A DNA stretch of 33,706 nt. It comes from Candidatus Bipolaricaulis sp. Lineage in GTDB: Bacteria; Bipolaricaulota; Bipolaricaulia; UBA7950; UBA9294. The notes beneath the pieces are model-generated. The model worked only from the letters and a program-made list of their open reading frames with translations. It searched no databases and was not told the DNA's origin. The stretch covers positions 1 to 33,706 of the forward strand of contig JAQTNX010000008.1 of the NCBI GenBank assembly GCA_028713635.1, given 5' to 3'. This document shows, in pieces, positions 1-8,684 of the stretch. Made by a program: the position numbers and the translations under genes. The stretch's first letter is position 1; each line of letters starts with the position of its first letter.

Positions 1-598
1 CCGCCAGGAGCCGCATCGCCTCGATCTCCGACACAACCTGACCGTGGAGGGGGAAGAGGCCGCACGCGAGGCCCGCGTGGAGGGCGACCCGACCCGACCC
101 CATCTCCTGGGATAGATCGACGACGGACGCGTGAATCGACTTCGACAGGCTGATCGGGATCACGACCTCGACCCCGCGGGCCACGGCTGCCGGGATGTAG
201 CGCCCGACGGTGCCCCCACTGCTCGAAGCCAGAAGAACCCCAACGACGCCCCACGGATCGAGGGCGTTCCCCCCCTTGATCACGACATCCCCGGCCCCCA
301 GAGAGGCAAGGGCCTGATCGGGATCTCCGGCGAACGGCCTGCCGCGCTCCAGGATGATCTCCGGCGTCTCGCCGACGCGCGTGTTGATGTTCCAGCGGGT
401 GTCGATGAAGCCGGCAGCGTACGCGCCGCGGTCGATCGGGACGCCCAGCAGTTCCTCGGCGACGAAAGCGTTCGTCGTGCCGCGGCCGACGACGATGCGC
501 CCGCTGTGCATTGCGCGCTCCACACTCGGGTGCGCGGCGACACCGCGTGCGATGAGTCGTTTGGACGCCGCTGCGGACAACACGACGGATGCATTCAT
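1..598 (-). CDS. Unrecognised protein, 3' end cut by window edge
   Basis: An open frame runs from an ATG at 598 to position 1 without a stop. The ORF track misses it because it is truncated by the edge. The start is supported by AGGAG seven bases upstream. The visible 199 residues begin MNASVVLSAAASKRLIARGV and contain a GRIVVGRGTTNAFVAEELLG segment, then GDVVIKGGNALDP and a Gly/Ser-rich stretch (LLASSSGGTVGRYIP). The glycine-rich G-x-G-T-T-N segment is faintly like the phosphosugar-binding loops of ISOCOT-fold proteins such as ribose-5-phosphate isomerase or DeoR C-termini, but I do not recognise the family. It is divergent from the acyl-CoA synthetase, with about 90 bp between the starts. 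The ORF-track entries at 131-640 (+) and 280-594 (-) are shadows of this gene. Confidence 0.75.
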   Translation of the reverse strand, partial: MNASVVLSAAASKRLIARGVAAHPSVERAMHSGRIVVGRGTTNAFVAEELLGVPIDRGAYAAGFIDTRWNINTRVGETPEIILERGRPFAGDPDQALASLGAGDVVIKGGNALDPWGVVGVLLASSSGGTVGRYIPAAVARGVEVVIPISLSKSIHASVVDLSQEMGSGRVALHAGLACGLFPLHGQVVSEIEAMRLLA

Positions 599-611
599 CG
601 AGATCTCCTGT

Positions 612-641
612 TTGCGAAAGGGTTTGCGAATATGCTATAAG
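612..641 (+). promoter_or_regulatory. Sigma70-like extended -10 promoter for the acyl-CoA synthetase operon
   Basis: TTGCGA at 612-617, an 18-nt spacer and TATAAG at 636-641, preceded by TG (TGCTATAAG) as an extended -10. The expected transcript would have a leader of about 40 nt before the ATG at 690. A weaker opposite-strand -35-like TTGACG (655 to 650) could serve the divergent gene. Confidence 0.55.
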
Positions 642-689
642 GTTCACCGCGTCAAAGCAAAACCTCGAGCAAACAAGGTGGTCATCTCG

Positions 690-2315
690 ATGCGTTACGA
701 CAGGGCCAGCTACGAGAAGGAAGTCAGGGAGTTCGTCTGGAACGTCCCTGCCAATTACAACATCGTCGATGTCGTGGAGGGACACGCGAAGAAGAACCCG
801 AACAAGCTCGCCATCTTGTGGGAAGACGCCGAAGGGAACGCGAGGAAGATGACCTACGGTGAGCTCGTGGACGGGATGCACCGGTTCGGCGACTCCCTCA
901 TGCGGCTTGGCGTGAAGAAGAACGAGCCGGTGATGCACATCTTGCCTCGGATTCCGGAGGCGCACATCGCCCAACTCGGAACGTTCGTCGCCGGCGGGGT
1001 CGCGGTGCCATGCTCCGAGATGCTGAAGGAGAAGGAGATCCTTTACCGCTCCCAAGCGGCCGGCGCGAAGGTGATCGTCGCCGAGGCCTCGACGGCCGGG
1101 ATCGTCGATTCCGTGCGAGGCCAGTGCCCGCTCCAGACGTTCATCCTGATCGGCTCGGACGAGCCGCGGACGGGGTGGCTGCGGTTCGAGGACCTCGTCG
1201 CGTCCGGTACCCCGAGCGTCACGAAGGTTCCCCTCGTCGCCGAGGATCCGATGACGATCAACTTCACCTCGGGGACGACGGGGAATCCGAAGCCTGTCGT
1301 GCACAAGCACCACTGGATGTACTGCCACAACCGCATCACCGCGCAGTATTGGTACGACGCCAACGAGTCGGACGTCGTCTGGGCCACGACGGCGCCGGGA
1401 TGGGCGAAGTGGTACTGGAGCCCGGTCGGCGTCTCGCTGACCACCGGCGCCACGCAGCTCATCTACAACGGCCGTTTCGACGGGGAGCGGTACCTTGAGC
1501 TTCTCGCGAAGTACAGGATTACCAAGCTTTGCTGCACGCCGACCGAGTACCGTCTCTTCGCCCAGGTTCCGGACATGGGGAGGCACACGATCTACCTGAA
1601 AGACGCGCTCTCAGCCGGTGAGCCGCTCAACGTCGAGCCCATCGAAGCGTTCAAACGCGCGTTCGGCGTGACCATCCGGGACGGCTACGGCCAGACGGAG
1701 AGCGTCTGCTTGGTCTGCAACCTGCCCGGGATGCCGGTGAAACCGGGAGCCATGGGCCTTCCGACACCGGGGCCCGGCGTCGCCTTGATCGACGAGAACG
1801 GGAACCCCGTGAAGCAGGGTGAGGTCGGCGAAATCGCCCTCAAGCCGGGGAATCCGGCGATCTTCGACGGGTACTGGAAGTCGCCGGAGCTTGACAAGGA
1901 CGTCTTCTCCAAAGGCTGGTACCGGACCGGCGATCTCGCCAAGGCTGACGAGGATGGGTACTTCTTCTTCGAGGGCCGAGCCGATGACGTCATGCTGACG
2001 TCGGGGTACCGGATCGGCCCGTTCGAGGTCGAGGACGCGCTCGTCAGCCACCCGGCCGTCGTCGAAGCCGCCGCCGTCGCCGCACCGCACCGCGAGCGCG
2101 GCGAGATCGTCAAGGCGTTCATCATCCTGGCGAAGGGATACTCGCCGTCGGACGCCCTGACGAAGGAGCTGCAGGACCACGTGAAGAAAGTCACGGCGCC
2201 GTACAAGTACCCGCGCGCGATCGAGTACGTGACCGAGCTCCCCAAGACAGCGAGCGGGAAGATCAAACGCGCCGAGCTGAAGAGAAAGGAATGGGAGGGT
2301 TGGGACAAACGGTGA
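690..2315 (+). CDS. AMP-forming acyl-CoA synthetase (medium-chain/ACSM-like)
   Basis: A 541-residue acyl-adenylate-forming enzyme that activates a carboxylic acid with ATP and transfers it to CoA in the cytoplasm. Visible motifs in order: P-loop-like TSGTTGNPKP (about 193-202), YGQTE (333-337), YRTGD (411-415), the hinge region GYRIGPFEVE (439-448) and KTASGKIKR with the catalytic lysine near 524. The segment TTAPGWAKWYWSP resembles the ACSM/medium-chain branch rather than long-chain FadD, but the exact acid cannot be read from sequence. The ORF track starts at 354. I chose the ATG at 690 because it follows the promoter, has AGGTGGT upstream, and gives the family's usual N-terminus and length. 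The stop overlaps the GTG of the next gene (GTGA). Confidence 0.93.
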   Translation: MRYDRASYEKEVREFVWNVPANYNIVDVVEGHAKKNPNKLAILWEDAEGNARKMTYGELVDGMHRFGDSLMRLGVKKNEPVMHILPRIPEAHIAQLGTFVAGGVAVPCSEMLKEKEILYRSQAAGAKVIVAEASTAGIVDSVRGQCPLQTFILIGSDEPRTGWLRFEDLVASGTPSVTKVPLVAEDPMTINFTSGTTGNPKPVVHKHHWMYCHNRITAQYWYDANESDVVWATTAPGWAKWYWSPVGVSLTTGATQLIYNGRFDGERYLELLAKYRITKLCCTPTEYRLFAQVPDMGRHTIYLKDALSAGEPLNVEPIEAFKRAFGVTIRDGYGQTESVCLVCNLPGMPVKPGAMGLPTPGPGVALIDENGNPVKQGEVGEIALKPGNPAIFDGYWKSPELDKDVFSKGWYRTGDLAKADEDGYFFFEGRADDVMLTSGYRIGPFEVEDALVSHPAVVEAAAVAAPHRERGEIVKAFIILAKGYSPSDALTKELQDHVKKVTAPYKYPRAIEYVTELPKTASGKIKRAELKRKEWEGWDKR

Positions 2316-3160
2316 TCCGTCGTACGGCACTCGCGACCGCCGCGGCGTTTCTCGGCCTCTGCGCCGTCGGCGCGGCCGTTCACGCGGCTGGTATCTACCT
2401 TGGCGTCGAGGCGTACACGCTGGACATGACCGGGACCTGGAGTCAGGTCCCGGTTGCTTTATCAGCTTCCTTCGGCGAGATCGAAGCCATGCTCCTCGAC
2501 CAGGGAGTCCCGGCGGAGGACCTGGCGGAGTTTTCGGCGGACTTTGACGCGGCGATGGCTGAGATCGAGGCGACGCTGGAGGCTCTCCCTGTCCTTGTCC
2601 CGGTTCCCCTCCTCGCGCTCGGCGTCGAGATCCCTCTCCCGTGGGTCGTGATCGACGGCGTTCGGCTCTCGGTCGGATTCCTCGACGATCGGTTCGTCCG
2701 CGGCGTGGCGAGCGGTGTGGCCGGCGTCGAGATCCCGGAGCCGCTCGTCGACGAGGCGATCGACGTCGGAGATGACACGGCGTCCCTCACGGCGGACGTC
2801 GCCTTCTCGACGTGGATGGTCTCCGTCGACGCCGTCAAGCGGCTCGATCTCGTCTTTCTCGGAGCCGACTTCTTCCTGGGTGCGGACGTCCTCTGGGGCT
2901 CGATCACGCCCTCCGTCGAGGTCGACGTTCCGGAGGGGTGGAGCGATGGAGTCGACGCGGCGCTCGAGGCGCTGCACCTCGATGAGATCTCGTGGAGGGG
3001 CTTCGGCCTTCACGCGGGAATCGGGTTCGAGGTTGGATTGCCGTTCCTCCGCTTGTATGCCGAGGGACGCTTCGTTCTCCCCGTAGGCCAAGCGATTGGC
3101 TGGTGGAATCTCCACGCCGGCGAGCTCGCCGGCGCCCTTGGGATGGTGATCCGGTTCTGA
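2312..3160 (+). CDS. Exported protein of unknown function, possible envelope protein
   Basis: A 282-residue product starting at a GTG whose last two bases belong to the upstream stop codon (GTGA). GGGAGGG lies 11 nt upstream. An ATG at 2291 in the same frame is the alternative start. The N-terminus is a classic signal peptide: an Arg-Arg pair, then a hydrophobic run (ALATAAAFLGLCAVGAAVHA) before AGIYLG. The mature part alternates hydrophobic and acidic residues, is rich in Val, Leu, Asp and Glu, and ends GALGMVIRF. Terminal phenylalanine is typical of outer-membrane barrels, but I cannot count convincing strands. I do not recognise a family. It sits between the acyl-CoA synthetase and cytidine deaminase with 1-4 nt overlaps, so co-transcription is likely. 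Confidence 0.8.
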   Translation: MIRRTALATAAAFLGLCAVGAAVHAAGIYLGVEAYTLDMTGTWSQVPVALSASFGEIEAMLLDQGVPAEDLAEFSADFDAAMAEIEATLEALPVLVPVPLLALGVEIPLPWVVIDGVRLSVGFLDDRFVRGVASGVAGVEIPEPLVDEAIDVGDDTASLTADVAFSTWMVSVDAVKRLDLVFLGADFFLGADVLWGSITPSVEVDVPEGWSDGVDAALEALHLDEISWRGFGLHAGIGFEVGLPFLRLYAEGRFVLPVGQAIGWWNLHAGELAGALGMVIRF

Positions 3161-3543
3161 TGGACGACCGAGAGCTTCTCCGCCTCGCGAACGAAGCCCG
3201 TCGCCGGGCGTACGCCCCGTACTCGAAGTTTCCCGTGGGGGCGGCCCTCCTGTGCGCGGACGGGACGGTCGTCACGGGGGTCAACGTCGAGAGTTCCGTC
3301 AACGGGCTTTCGCTCTGTGCCGAGCGCGTCGCGCTCTTCAAGGCGATCTCCGAAGGGAAACGGGACTTCGTGAGGATCGCCGTGTCGTGTGAGTCCGACC
3401 ATTGCCGCCCATGCGGCGCGTGCCGCCAGGTTCTCTACGAGCACGCGCCGCACCTCGAGATTCTCATGGGGTGTCCGAAGGGCGACTTCGTGCGCGCAAC
3501 CATCGCCGAGCTCCTGCCTGACGCATTCACCCTCAAGCGCTAG
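3160..3543 (+). CDS. cdd: Cytidine deaminase
   Basis: A 127-residue homotetrameric-type cytidine deaminase that converts cytidine or deoxycytidine to uridine or deoxyuridine. The zinc site is visible: CAER (C53, E55) and PCGAC (C85, C88), together with the substrate-side VNVESSVNG segment in place of the common N-x-E-N-x-S. Length matches the small bacterial Cdd class. The start is the ATG at 3160, which overlaps the stop of the preceding gene by one base (TGATG). The longer ORF-track start at 2992 lies inside that gene. It converges on a pyrimidine-nucleoside phosphorylase 34 bp away, which would use the uridine it makes. Confidence 0.95.
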   Translation: MDDRELLRLANEARRRAYAPYSKFPVGAALLCADGTVVTGVNVESSVNGLSLCAERVALFKAISEGKRDFVRIAVSCESDHCRPCGACRQVLYEHAPHLEILMGCPKGDFVRATIAELLPDAFTLKR

Positions 3544-3577
3544 GGCGCAACTGGGCTGTGGCCTCCGACGGCGAAGC

Positions 3578-4897
3578 CTAACTGCCTCTTTGCACACGCT
3601 CGACGATCAGCGGCGGAGCCACACACGGCGCGCCCTTCTGATCGATGTCGTAGGCCGACTCGACCAGGCGCCTTGCCTCCGTCAGGTTCTTCGGATCGTT
3701 CACATGAAGGACCGCCAGGACCCCTGTCGCCTCGACCCTCTCGCCGACCTTGCGTACAACCTCGACCCCGACGGCCGGATCGATCGCATCGTCCTTCGTT
3801 GTGCGGCCGGCTCCCAAAGCGTTGGCCGCACGGCCGATCGAAAGGGCGTCGAGGCGGCGCACGGTACCTGCCGCGCGCGCGGAGACCGGGATGGAATCCC
3901 CTGCCTGAGGCAGGAGCCCCGGGTCCTCGATGACTCGAACGTCACCGCCCTGGTGAGCAATGAGGTCACGGAACTTCGCCAGTGCCGAGCCGTCGGCAAG
4001 CAAGGCACGCAGCGTCGCAACGGCCGATCCGTGGTCCGGTGACCGGCCGGAGAAGACGAGGAGCTCGGCGCCGAGCTCGCAGCACAGCGTCGCCAGGTCC
4101 TCGGGCCCTCGACCCTGAAGGGTCTCGATCGCTTCTCGCACCTCGAGCGCGTTGCCGACGGTGCGGCCGAGCGGCTGCGACATGTCGGTGATGACGGCCG
4201 CCATCTTCCGGCCGAGTTTCGCACCGATGGCGACCAACGCCCGCGCGAGGCGCCGCGAGTCTTCGAGCCGCGGCAGGAAGGCCCCGGATCCCGTCTTGAC
4301 GTCGATGACGATCGCTTGTGCCCCGCCCGCGATCTTCTTCGACATGATCGACGCGACGATGAGGGGCAGCGAGTCCACGGTCGCCGTGACGTCGCGGAGC
4401 TCGTACAGAATGCGATCGGCGGGAACCATGTCCGCCGTGTGGTCAGCGAGGGCGAGCCCCGTACGTCGAACGAGGTCGAGGAAGCGAGACCGGTCGAGGT
4501 CTGTGCGGAACCCAGGGATCGACTCGAGCTTGTCGATCGTGCCGCCCGTGTGGCCGAGGGCGCGTCCCGAGAGCTTTCCCACTTTGAGTCCCGCCGCTGC
4601 GAGAAGCGGGATAAGGACGAGGGTCGTCTTGTCTCCTACGCCTCCGGTCGAGTGCTTGTCTACGGTGTACCCGCCAAGGTCGCTCGGAGTGAACATCGAG
4701 CCGGAGTGGGCCATGACGTCGGTCAAGGTTGCCGTCTCTTCGTCGCTCATGCCGCGCAGGAAGAGGGCCATGAGAAGCGCAGACACTTGGTAGTCGGGGA
4801 CGGATCCCCGAACCATCCCGGAAACCCAGAACTCCGTCTCCTCCCTCGACAGCGTTCCCCCGTCTCTCTTCTTGCGAATGATGTCGACAACGTTCAT
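3578..4897 (-). CDS. deoA: Pyrimidine-nucleoside/thymidine phosphorylase
   Basis: A 439-residue phosphorylase that splits thymidine and/or uridine with phosphate into base and (deoxy)ribose 1-phosphate. The family signature region is clear: KHSTGGVGDKTT (81-92) followed by KLSGRALGHTGGTIDKLE. Length is typical for DeoA/Pdp. I cannot say from sequence whether it is thymidine-specific or a general pyrimidine phosphorylase. The ATG at 4897 has no Shine-Dalgarno sequence. Instead a well-formed promoter ends 8 nt upstream, so the mRNA is probably leaderless. Together with cdd and the BMP-type importer it forms a pyrimidine nucleoside salvage/catabolism set. Confidence 0.95.
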   Translation of the reverse strand: MNVVDIIRKKRDGGTLSREETEFWVSGMVRGSVPDYQVSALLMALFLRGMSDEETATLTDVMAHSGSMFTPSDLGGYTVDKHSTGGVGDKTTLVLIPLLAAAGLKVGKLSGRALGHTGGTIDKLESIPGFRTDLDRSRFLDLVRRTGLALADHTADMVPADRILYELRDVTATVDSLPLIVASIMSKKIAGGAQAIVIDVKTGSGAFLPRLEDSRRLARALVAIGAKLGRKMAAVITDMSQPLGRTVGNALEVREAIETLQGRGPEDLATLCCELGAELLVFSGRSPDHGSAVATLRALLADGSALAKFRDLIAHQGGDVRVIEDPGLLPQAGDSIPVSARAAGTVRRLDALSIGRAANALGAGRTTKDDAIDPAVGVEVVRKVGERVEATGVLAVLHVNDPKNLTEARRLVESAYDIDQKGAPCVAPPLIVERVQRGS

Positions 4898-4905
4898 GGT
4901 GGACC

Positions 4906-4934
4906 ATTCTAGGATTGCGGTCCCGCCTCTTCAA
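4906..4934 (-). promoter_or_regulatory. Promoter of deoA, probably giving a leaderless mRNA
   Basis: On the minus strand: TTGAAG (4934-4929), a 17-nt spacer, TAGAAT (4911-4906), then only GGTCCACC before the ATG. There is no room for a ribosome-binding site between the expected transcription start and the start codon. Confidence 0.6.
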
Positions 4935-5023
4935 ACCCGAAGGTCCAGAGTGCCGGAGAAGGACGCCGCCGCCTATGTTCCGCACCGTCCTCCCGGCTAT
5001 ACTCTCGCCTGGAGGAGGCTACG

Positions 5024-5233
5024 ATGCAGTTCCCACGGTTTCTGTTTCGCGTGAAGGACCGCCAGATCGAGGACGAGGCGAGGAAGATGGTCGACGTCTT
5101 TGGGATCCGCGACATCGAGATCCGACGAGACGACACGATTGACACCGCCTGGCTCGAGGACTACAAGGCCATGAAGACCACATACGGCCTCGAGGAGATC
5201 CGCGCGTACCTCGAATCCCTTACGGGGCGCTAG
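5024..5233 (+). CDS. Small charged protein, 69 residues, unknown
   Basis: The ATG is preceded by a strong GGAGGAGG (5011-5018) and a -10-like TATACT (4998-5003). The product starts MQFPRFLFRVKDRQIEDEAR and is rich in charged residues with mixed alpha/beta potential and no membrane segment. I do not recognise it. Its TAG stop shares the self-complementary CTAG with the stop of the convergent phnE2. It is divergent from deoA with 126 bp between the starts. Confidence 0.75.
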   Translation: MQFPRFLFRVKDRQIEDEARKMVDVFGIRDIEIRRDDTIDTAWLEDYKAMKTTYGLEEIRAYLESLTGR

Positions 5234-6339
5234 CTCAGGCGGGCCCGTAGGCGCGCCGAGAGCGTGTCGATCGACCAAACGACAAGGATGATCGCGAGCA
5301 GGCACATCCCAACCTGCTCCCACGCAAGAACCCGCACGTACTGCATGAGAAGCATCCCGATGCCGCCTCCTCCGACCATGCCGATCACGGTTCCCATCCG
5401 GACGTTGATGTCCCAGCGGTAGAGCGTGAAAGATAGGTAGGGATTGATGATCTGCGGGACAATGCTGTACAGGAGCACCTGCAGACGGCGTCCGCCCACG
5501 GCCGTGATGGCCTCCGCCGGGCCGGGGTCGATCGATTCGAGCTGCTCGGAGTAGAGCTTCGTCAGATCAGCGATCGAGCAGACGAAGAGCGCGAGCGTGC
5601 CGGCGAACGGCCCCATGCGCACCCAGATCACGAAGACGATGGCCCAGATCATCGGCTCGATCGAGCGCACGATGCTTGCTGCGGCCCGAACGATGACGTA
5701 GGCGGTCCTTCCCACGGGTCCCCGCGCCAAGTTGCGTGCCGCAAGGAAGCTGAGAACCACCGCGACAGGGATGGCGAGCAGTGTCGCCATGAGCGCCATG
5801 AAGACCGTCACGATCGTCAGCATCACGACTTCGCCGAGAATCTCCGCGTCGGGGCGCACCAACCGCCGGATCATCTTCCACGTATCGGCCAGGCTGTCGA
5901 CGAGTCTTGAGAAGTCCACCTGCGTGATGAGCGTCGCGGCGGCAAGCGTCACGATCGCGGCAAGGACGACGCTCAGACCCCACACCGTCTTGTACCATCG
6001 CCGACGCTGCGTCACAGACCCTGCGAGGTCAGGGGCGGCCTTACGGAGCGAGGCTCCGCTGAGGAACAGGATGACCTTCTCTCCGACGGAGGTCCCAAGG
6101 AAGCCCCAGGCGATCGCCGCCACGATAGCCCCGAGGACTACGTACTCCCCGCGAATTGGCAGGTATGCGCCGACCCCCGACACCATACGGGACACCACGT
6201 ACGAGGTCATCACGAAGAGGTAGGCGAGGAAGGTCGCGTCCACAAGGAAGATGGCGGAGCGTGCTGCGCCGCGCTTCGCCAGCGCCGCCCCCCATCGCAC
6301 CGTCTTCCGGAACCGTCGCCCCGCCGGGTTCTTCGACAT
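5230..6339 (-). CDS. phnE: Phosphonate-type ABC transporter permease (second subunit)
   Basis: A 369-residue inner-membrane permease with several hydrophobic segments. Near the C-terminus it carries the EAA-type loop that docks on the ATPase: EAITAVGGRRLQVLLYSIVP. The family-typical FTLYRWDINVRMGTVIGMVG and GGIGMLL follow. The real start is the ATG at 6339 (MSKNPAGRRF), which overlaps the stop of the first permease (ATGA). The 854-residue ORF-track entry starts in a shadow frame of that gene and is not a fusion. It is the last gene of the phnDCEE operon. Confidence 0.92.
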   Translation of the reverse strand: MSKNPAGRRFRKTVRWGAALAKRGAARSAIFLVDATFLAYLFVMTSYVVSRMVSGVGAYLPIRGEYVVLGAIVAAIAWGFLGTSVGEKVILFLSGASLRKAAPDLAGSVTQRRRWYKTVWGLSVVLAAIVTLAAATLITQVDFSRLVDSLADTWKMIRRLVRPDAEILGEVVMLTIVTVFMALMATLLAIPVAVVLSFLAARNLARGPVGRTAYVIVRAAASIVRSIEPMIWAIVFVIWVRMGPFAGTLALFVCSIADLTKLYSEQLESIDPGPAEAITAVGGRRLQVLLYSIVPQIINPYLSFTLYRWDINVRMGTVIGMVGGGGIGMLLMQYVRVLAWEQVGMCLLAIILVVWSIDTLSARLRARLS

Positions 6340-7838
6340 CAGGTGATCCTCTCCCGTACCCGGCCGCTGATGTAGTCCATGATCCATACGACGATCGCGA
6401 TGATGACGATGACGGCTCCGACCTCGTGCCACCGCAGCTCGTTCTTGAAGTAGTTGAAGAAGCGACCGATGCCGCCGCCGCCGACCATTCCGATGATCGT
6501 TGCCATGCGGACGTTGATGTCCCAACGGTACAACGTGAACGCAAGGAACGGCGGAACGACCTGGGGAACGACCCCATAGCGCAGGATCTGCGTGCGCCCG
6601 CCGCCGCACGCCGTGATCGCTTCGACAGGGCCGGGATCGATGGCCTCGATCTGCTCGGAGTAAAGCTTTCCCAGAGCAGCGACCGTGTGGACCAAGAGGG
6701 CGAGACAACCGGCAAAGGGACCGTACCCGAGCGTGGTCGCGAACAGCACGGCCATGACGAACGGCTCGATCGAGCGTCCGATGTTGAAGAAGGCCCGCGT
6801 GACGGTGTAGACACCCCAGCCCAAGCGGTTCTTGGTCACCATGTTCCGCGCGCCGAGGAAAGAGAAAGGGAGCGCAAACACGAACCCGAGTAGAGTGGCC
6901 AGGAGAGCCATGAAGATGGTCTGGATGATGCCGTTCAGCATCGTGTCGTGCAGGTCGGGCTCGGGAACAAGGAAGTACTTGAAGTCCGGCGTGACCAACT
7001 TCTGCCAGTAGTCGCCGGTCGAGGATGCTCTGCGGATCAGCGTGGCGAGGTTGACCTGGGCCGTCAGCCAGCCGACGTAGACGCCAACGCCGACCAGAAG
7101 AAGCGTCATCAGACCCCAACTCGTTCGCCACCACGGGCGCGGCGGTCCCGAGCACACGACGTCGGCCGACTTGCAGACCTGAGAGCGTACCACGCGGTCG
7201 GCCCATGGCGTTGTCCCTCTTCGCCCCGGCCACAGCCAGCCTAGGAGCGCCCGCGCGGTCCACCAGCAGGCGTAGCCGAAGGCGACGAGCGCGAGTACAA
7301 CGGCCATCGTCCACCCCAGGGCCACGTACCAAGGGCCGAGCGGCCCGAGCACAATGGACGGGACCACCATGATGCCGGAGCCGGAGACGATTCCGTACAG
7401 GAGGGTTCCCAACCCGGCGAGCGGGGCAAGGGCAAGCGCCGCCGCGATCGCTGTCAGCGACCACGAGGCAAGGTCGAGAGCGAAGTGGGCTGTACGAGGC
7501 AGGAACCGCAACGGCTGGTTCGCTCTGTCGGCGTGATTGAGGCCGACCGACTTCCATCCGATCGACGTTCCGAGGTTCTCCCAGAGGATCGCGAGAAAGA
7601 GCGTCGCGGCGGCCGCCACGACGTACGCGTAGTCCGGGAACGGCACTCGGTACACCGGAGATACGTTGTTGAGCGCACGATACCAGTAGTTGATGAGGTA
7701 GTACGTGCAGTAGGAAAGCAGGAGCAGGAGGCCCCAGTCCGCCGCGAGCGCCGCCGCACGGTCCTTGGGCAAGCGAAAGCGCAGGGCCGTCCACGCGGCC
7801 GCGAGCCTTGTCGAGAGAGAACGGGGGCGGCGCGTCAC
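6339..7838 (-). CDS. phnE: Phosphonate-type ABC transporter permease (first subunit)
   Basis: A 499-residue permease starting with GTG immediately after the phnC stop (TAG then GTG, no gap). The C-terminal half matches PhnE: EAITACGGGRTQILRYGVVP as coupling loop, then FTLYRWDINVRMATIIGMVG. It is much longer than a typical PhnE (about 260-290 residues). The extra N-terminal 200 residues hold several more hydrophobic helices (for example WGLLLLLSYCTYYLINYWY). It is paralogous to the downstream permease, so the pair likely forms a heterodimeric channel. Confidence 0.92.
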   Translation of the reverse strand: MTRRPRSLSTRLAAAWTALRFRLPKDRAAALAADWGLLLLLSYCTYYLINYWYRALNNVSPVYRVPFPDYAYVVAAAATLFLAILWENLGTSIGWKSVGLNHADRANQPLRFLPRTAHFALDLASWSLTAIAAALALAPLAGLGTLLYGIVSGSGIMVVPSIVLGPLGPWYVALGWTMAVVLALVAFGYACWWTARALLGWLWPGRRGTTPWADRVVRSQVCKSADVVCSGPPRPWWRTSWGLMTLLLVGVGVYVGWLTAQVNLATLIRRASSTGDYWQKLVTPDFKYFLVPEPDLHDTMLNGIIQTIFMALLATLLGFVFALPFSFLGARNMVTKNRLGWGVYTVTRAFFNIGRSIEPFVMAVLFATTLGYGPFAGCLALLVHTVAALGKLYSEQIEAIDPGPVEAITACGGGRTQILRYGVVPQVVPPFLAFTLYRWDINVRMATIIGMVGGGGIGRFFNYFKNELRWHEVGAVIVIIAIVVWIMDYISGRVRERIT

Positions 7839-8612
7839 CTACCGGACCTCCACCTCTTCCGCATCCTCGCCGTAGATCTCCTTGAAGCGGGCGTTGTCGA
7901 TCTCCCGCGGCAGCCCTTCGAACACAACGGCACCGTCCTTGAGCGCGATGATTCGCGTGCCGTACCGACGGGCGAGTGACAGGAAGTGCAGGGCGCAGAT
8001 CACCGTGGCTCCGCGCTCGCGGTTCATCTGCTCGAGGTACTGGAGGATCGAGTTGGCTGTCGCAGGGTCGAGCGCCGAGACGGGCTCATCGGCCAGGATG
8101 AGTTCCGGCTCCTGCATCAGTGCGCGGGCGATGCCCACGCGTTGCTGCTGGCCCCCCGAAAGCTGGTCGGCACGTGTGTACATCTTTTCGACCAGGCCGA
8201 CCGTTTCCAGGCTCTGGTGGGCACGCTCGACGTCCTCCCGCGGGAATCGCCCGATGAGCGTGGGCATGGACGGTGCATACCCCAGGCGTCCGGCGAGGAC
8301 ATTTCGCAGTACGGAGGAGCGCTTCACGAGATTGAAGTGCTGGAATACCATGCCGATCTTGCGTCGTATCCTGCGGAGTTCGGCACCCTTGGCCTGGGTG
8401 ACGTCGACGCCGTCGAGGAGAATCCTGCCCGACGTAGGCTCGATCAGACGGTTGATGCAGCGAAGAAGCGTCGACTTGCCGGAGCCGGAGAGTCCAATGA
8501 GCACGAGGAATTCGCCCCTGTTGACGGTGAGCGAGACGTCGCGGAGGGCGTGGACGTCGCCGCGTTCGTAGACCTTCGTCACGTGCTCGACAACCAGCTG
8601 CGGTGCTGCCAT
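7839..8612 (-). CDS. phnC: Phosphonate-type ABC transporter ATPase
   Basis: A 257-residue ATPase. Walker [10 protein letters not shown] (40-48), Q-loop VFQHFNLV, signature LSGGQQQRV (151-159), Walker B LILADEP (171-177) and a switch histidine in ALHFLSLA are all present, so it should be active. It matches PhnC in motif order and length. The ATG at 8612 follows AGAGAGGAA. The ORF-track start at 8672 would include the intergenic hairpin and is rejected. It lies between the stem-loop after phnD and the two permeases. Confidence 0.93.
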   Translation of the reverse strand: MAAPQLVVEHVTKVYERGDVHALRDVSLTVNRGEFLVLIGLSGSGKSTLLRCINRLIEPTSGRILLDGVDVTQAKGAELRRIRRKIGMVFQHFNLVKRSSVLRNVLAGRLGYAPSMPTLIGRFPREDVERAHQSLETVGLVEKMYTRADQLSGGQQQRVGIARALMQEPELILADEPVSALDPATANSILQYLEQMNRERGATVICALHFLSLARRYGTRIIALKDGAVVFEGLPREIDNARFKEIYGEDAEEVEVR

Positions 8613-8631
8613 GGGTTCCTCTCTGTACGAA

Positions 8632-8660
8632 GGGGAGAGAGGGGATTCCCCTCCCTCCCC
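8632..8660 (-). promoter_or_regulatory. Intergenic stem-loop between phnD and phnC
   Basis: 14-bp stem (8632-8645 with 8647-8660) closed by a single base. The one mismatch on the plus strand becomes a G-U wobble in the minus-strand transcript, so the structure fits the mRNA of this operon. No U-tract follows, so a processing, stabilising or attenuating role is more likely than plain termination. It is followed by the phnC ribosome-binding site AGAGAGGAA, which can also pair with the CCTCTCT of the right arm. Confidence 0.65.
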
Positions 8661-8684
8661 GATGACCGACACAGACTCCCGGAT

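Noticed and set aside
5230-7794. 854-residue ORF suggesting a fused permease
   Set aside because: The first half is an Arg/Pro-rich shadow of the first permease frame; the real second permease starts at 6339 with an ATGA overlap.
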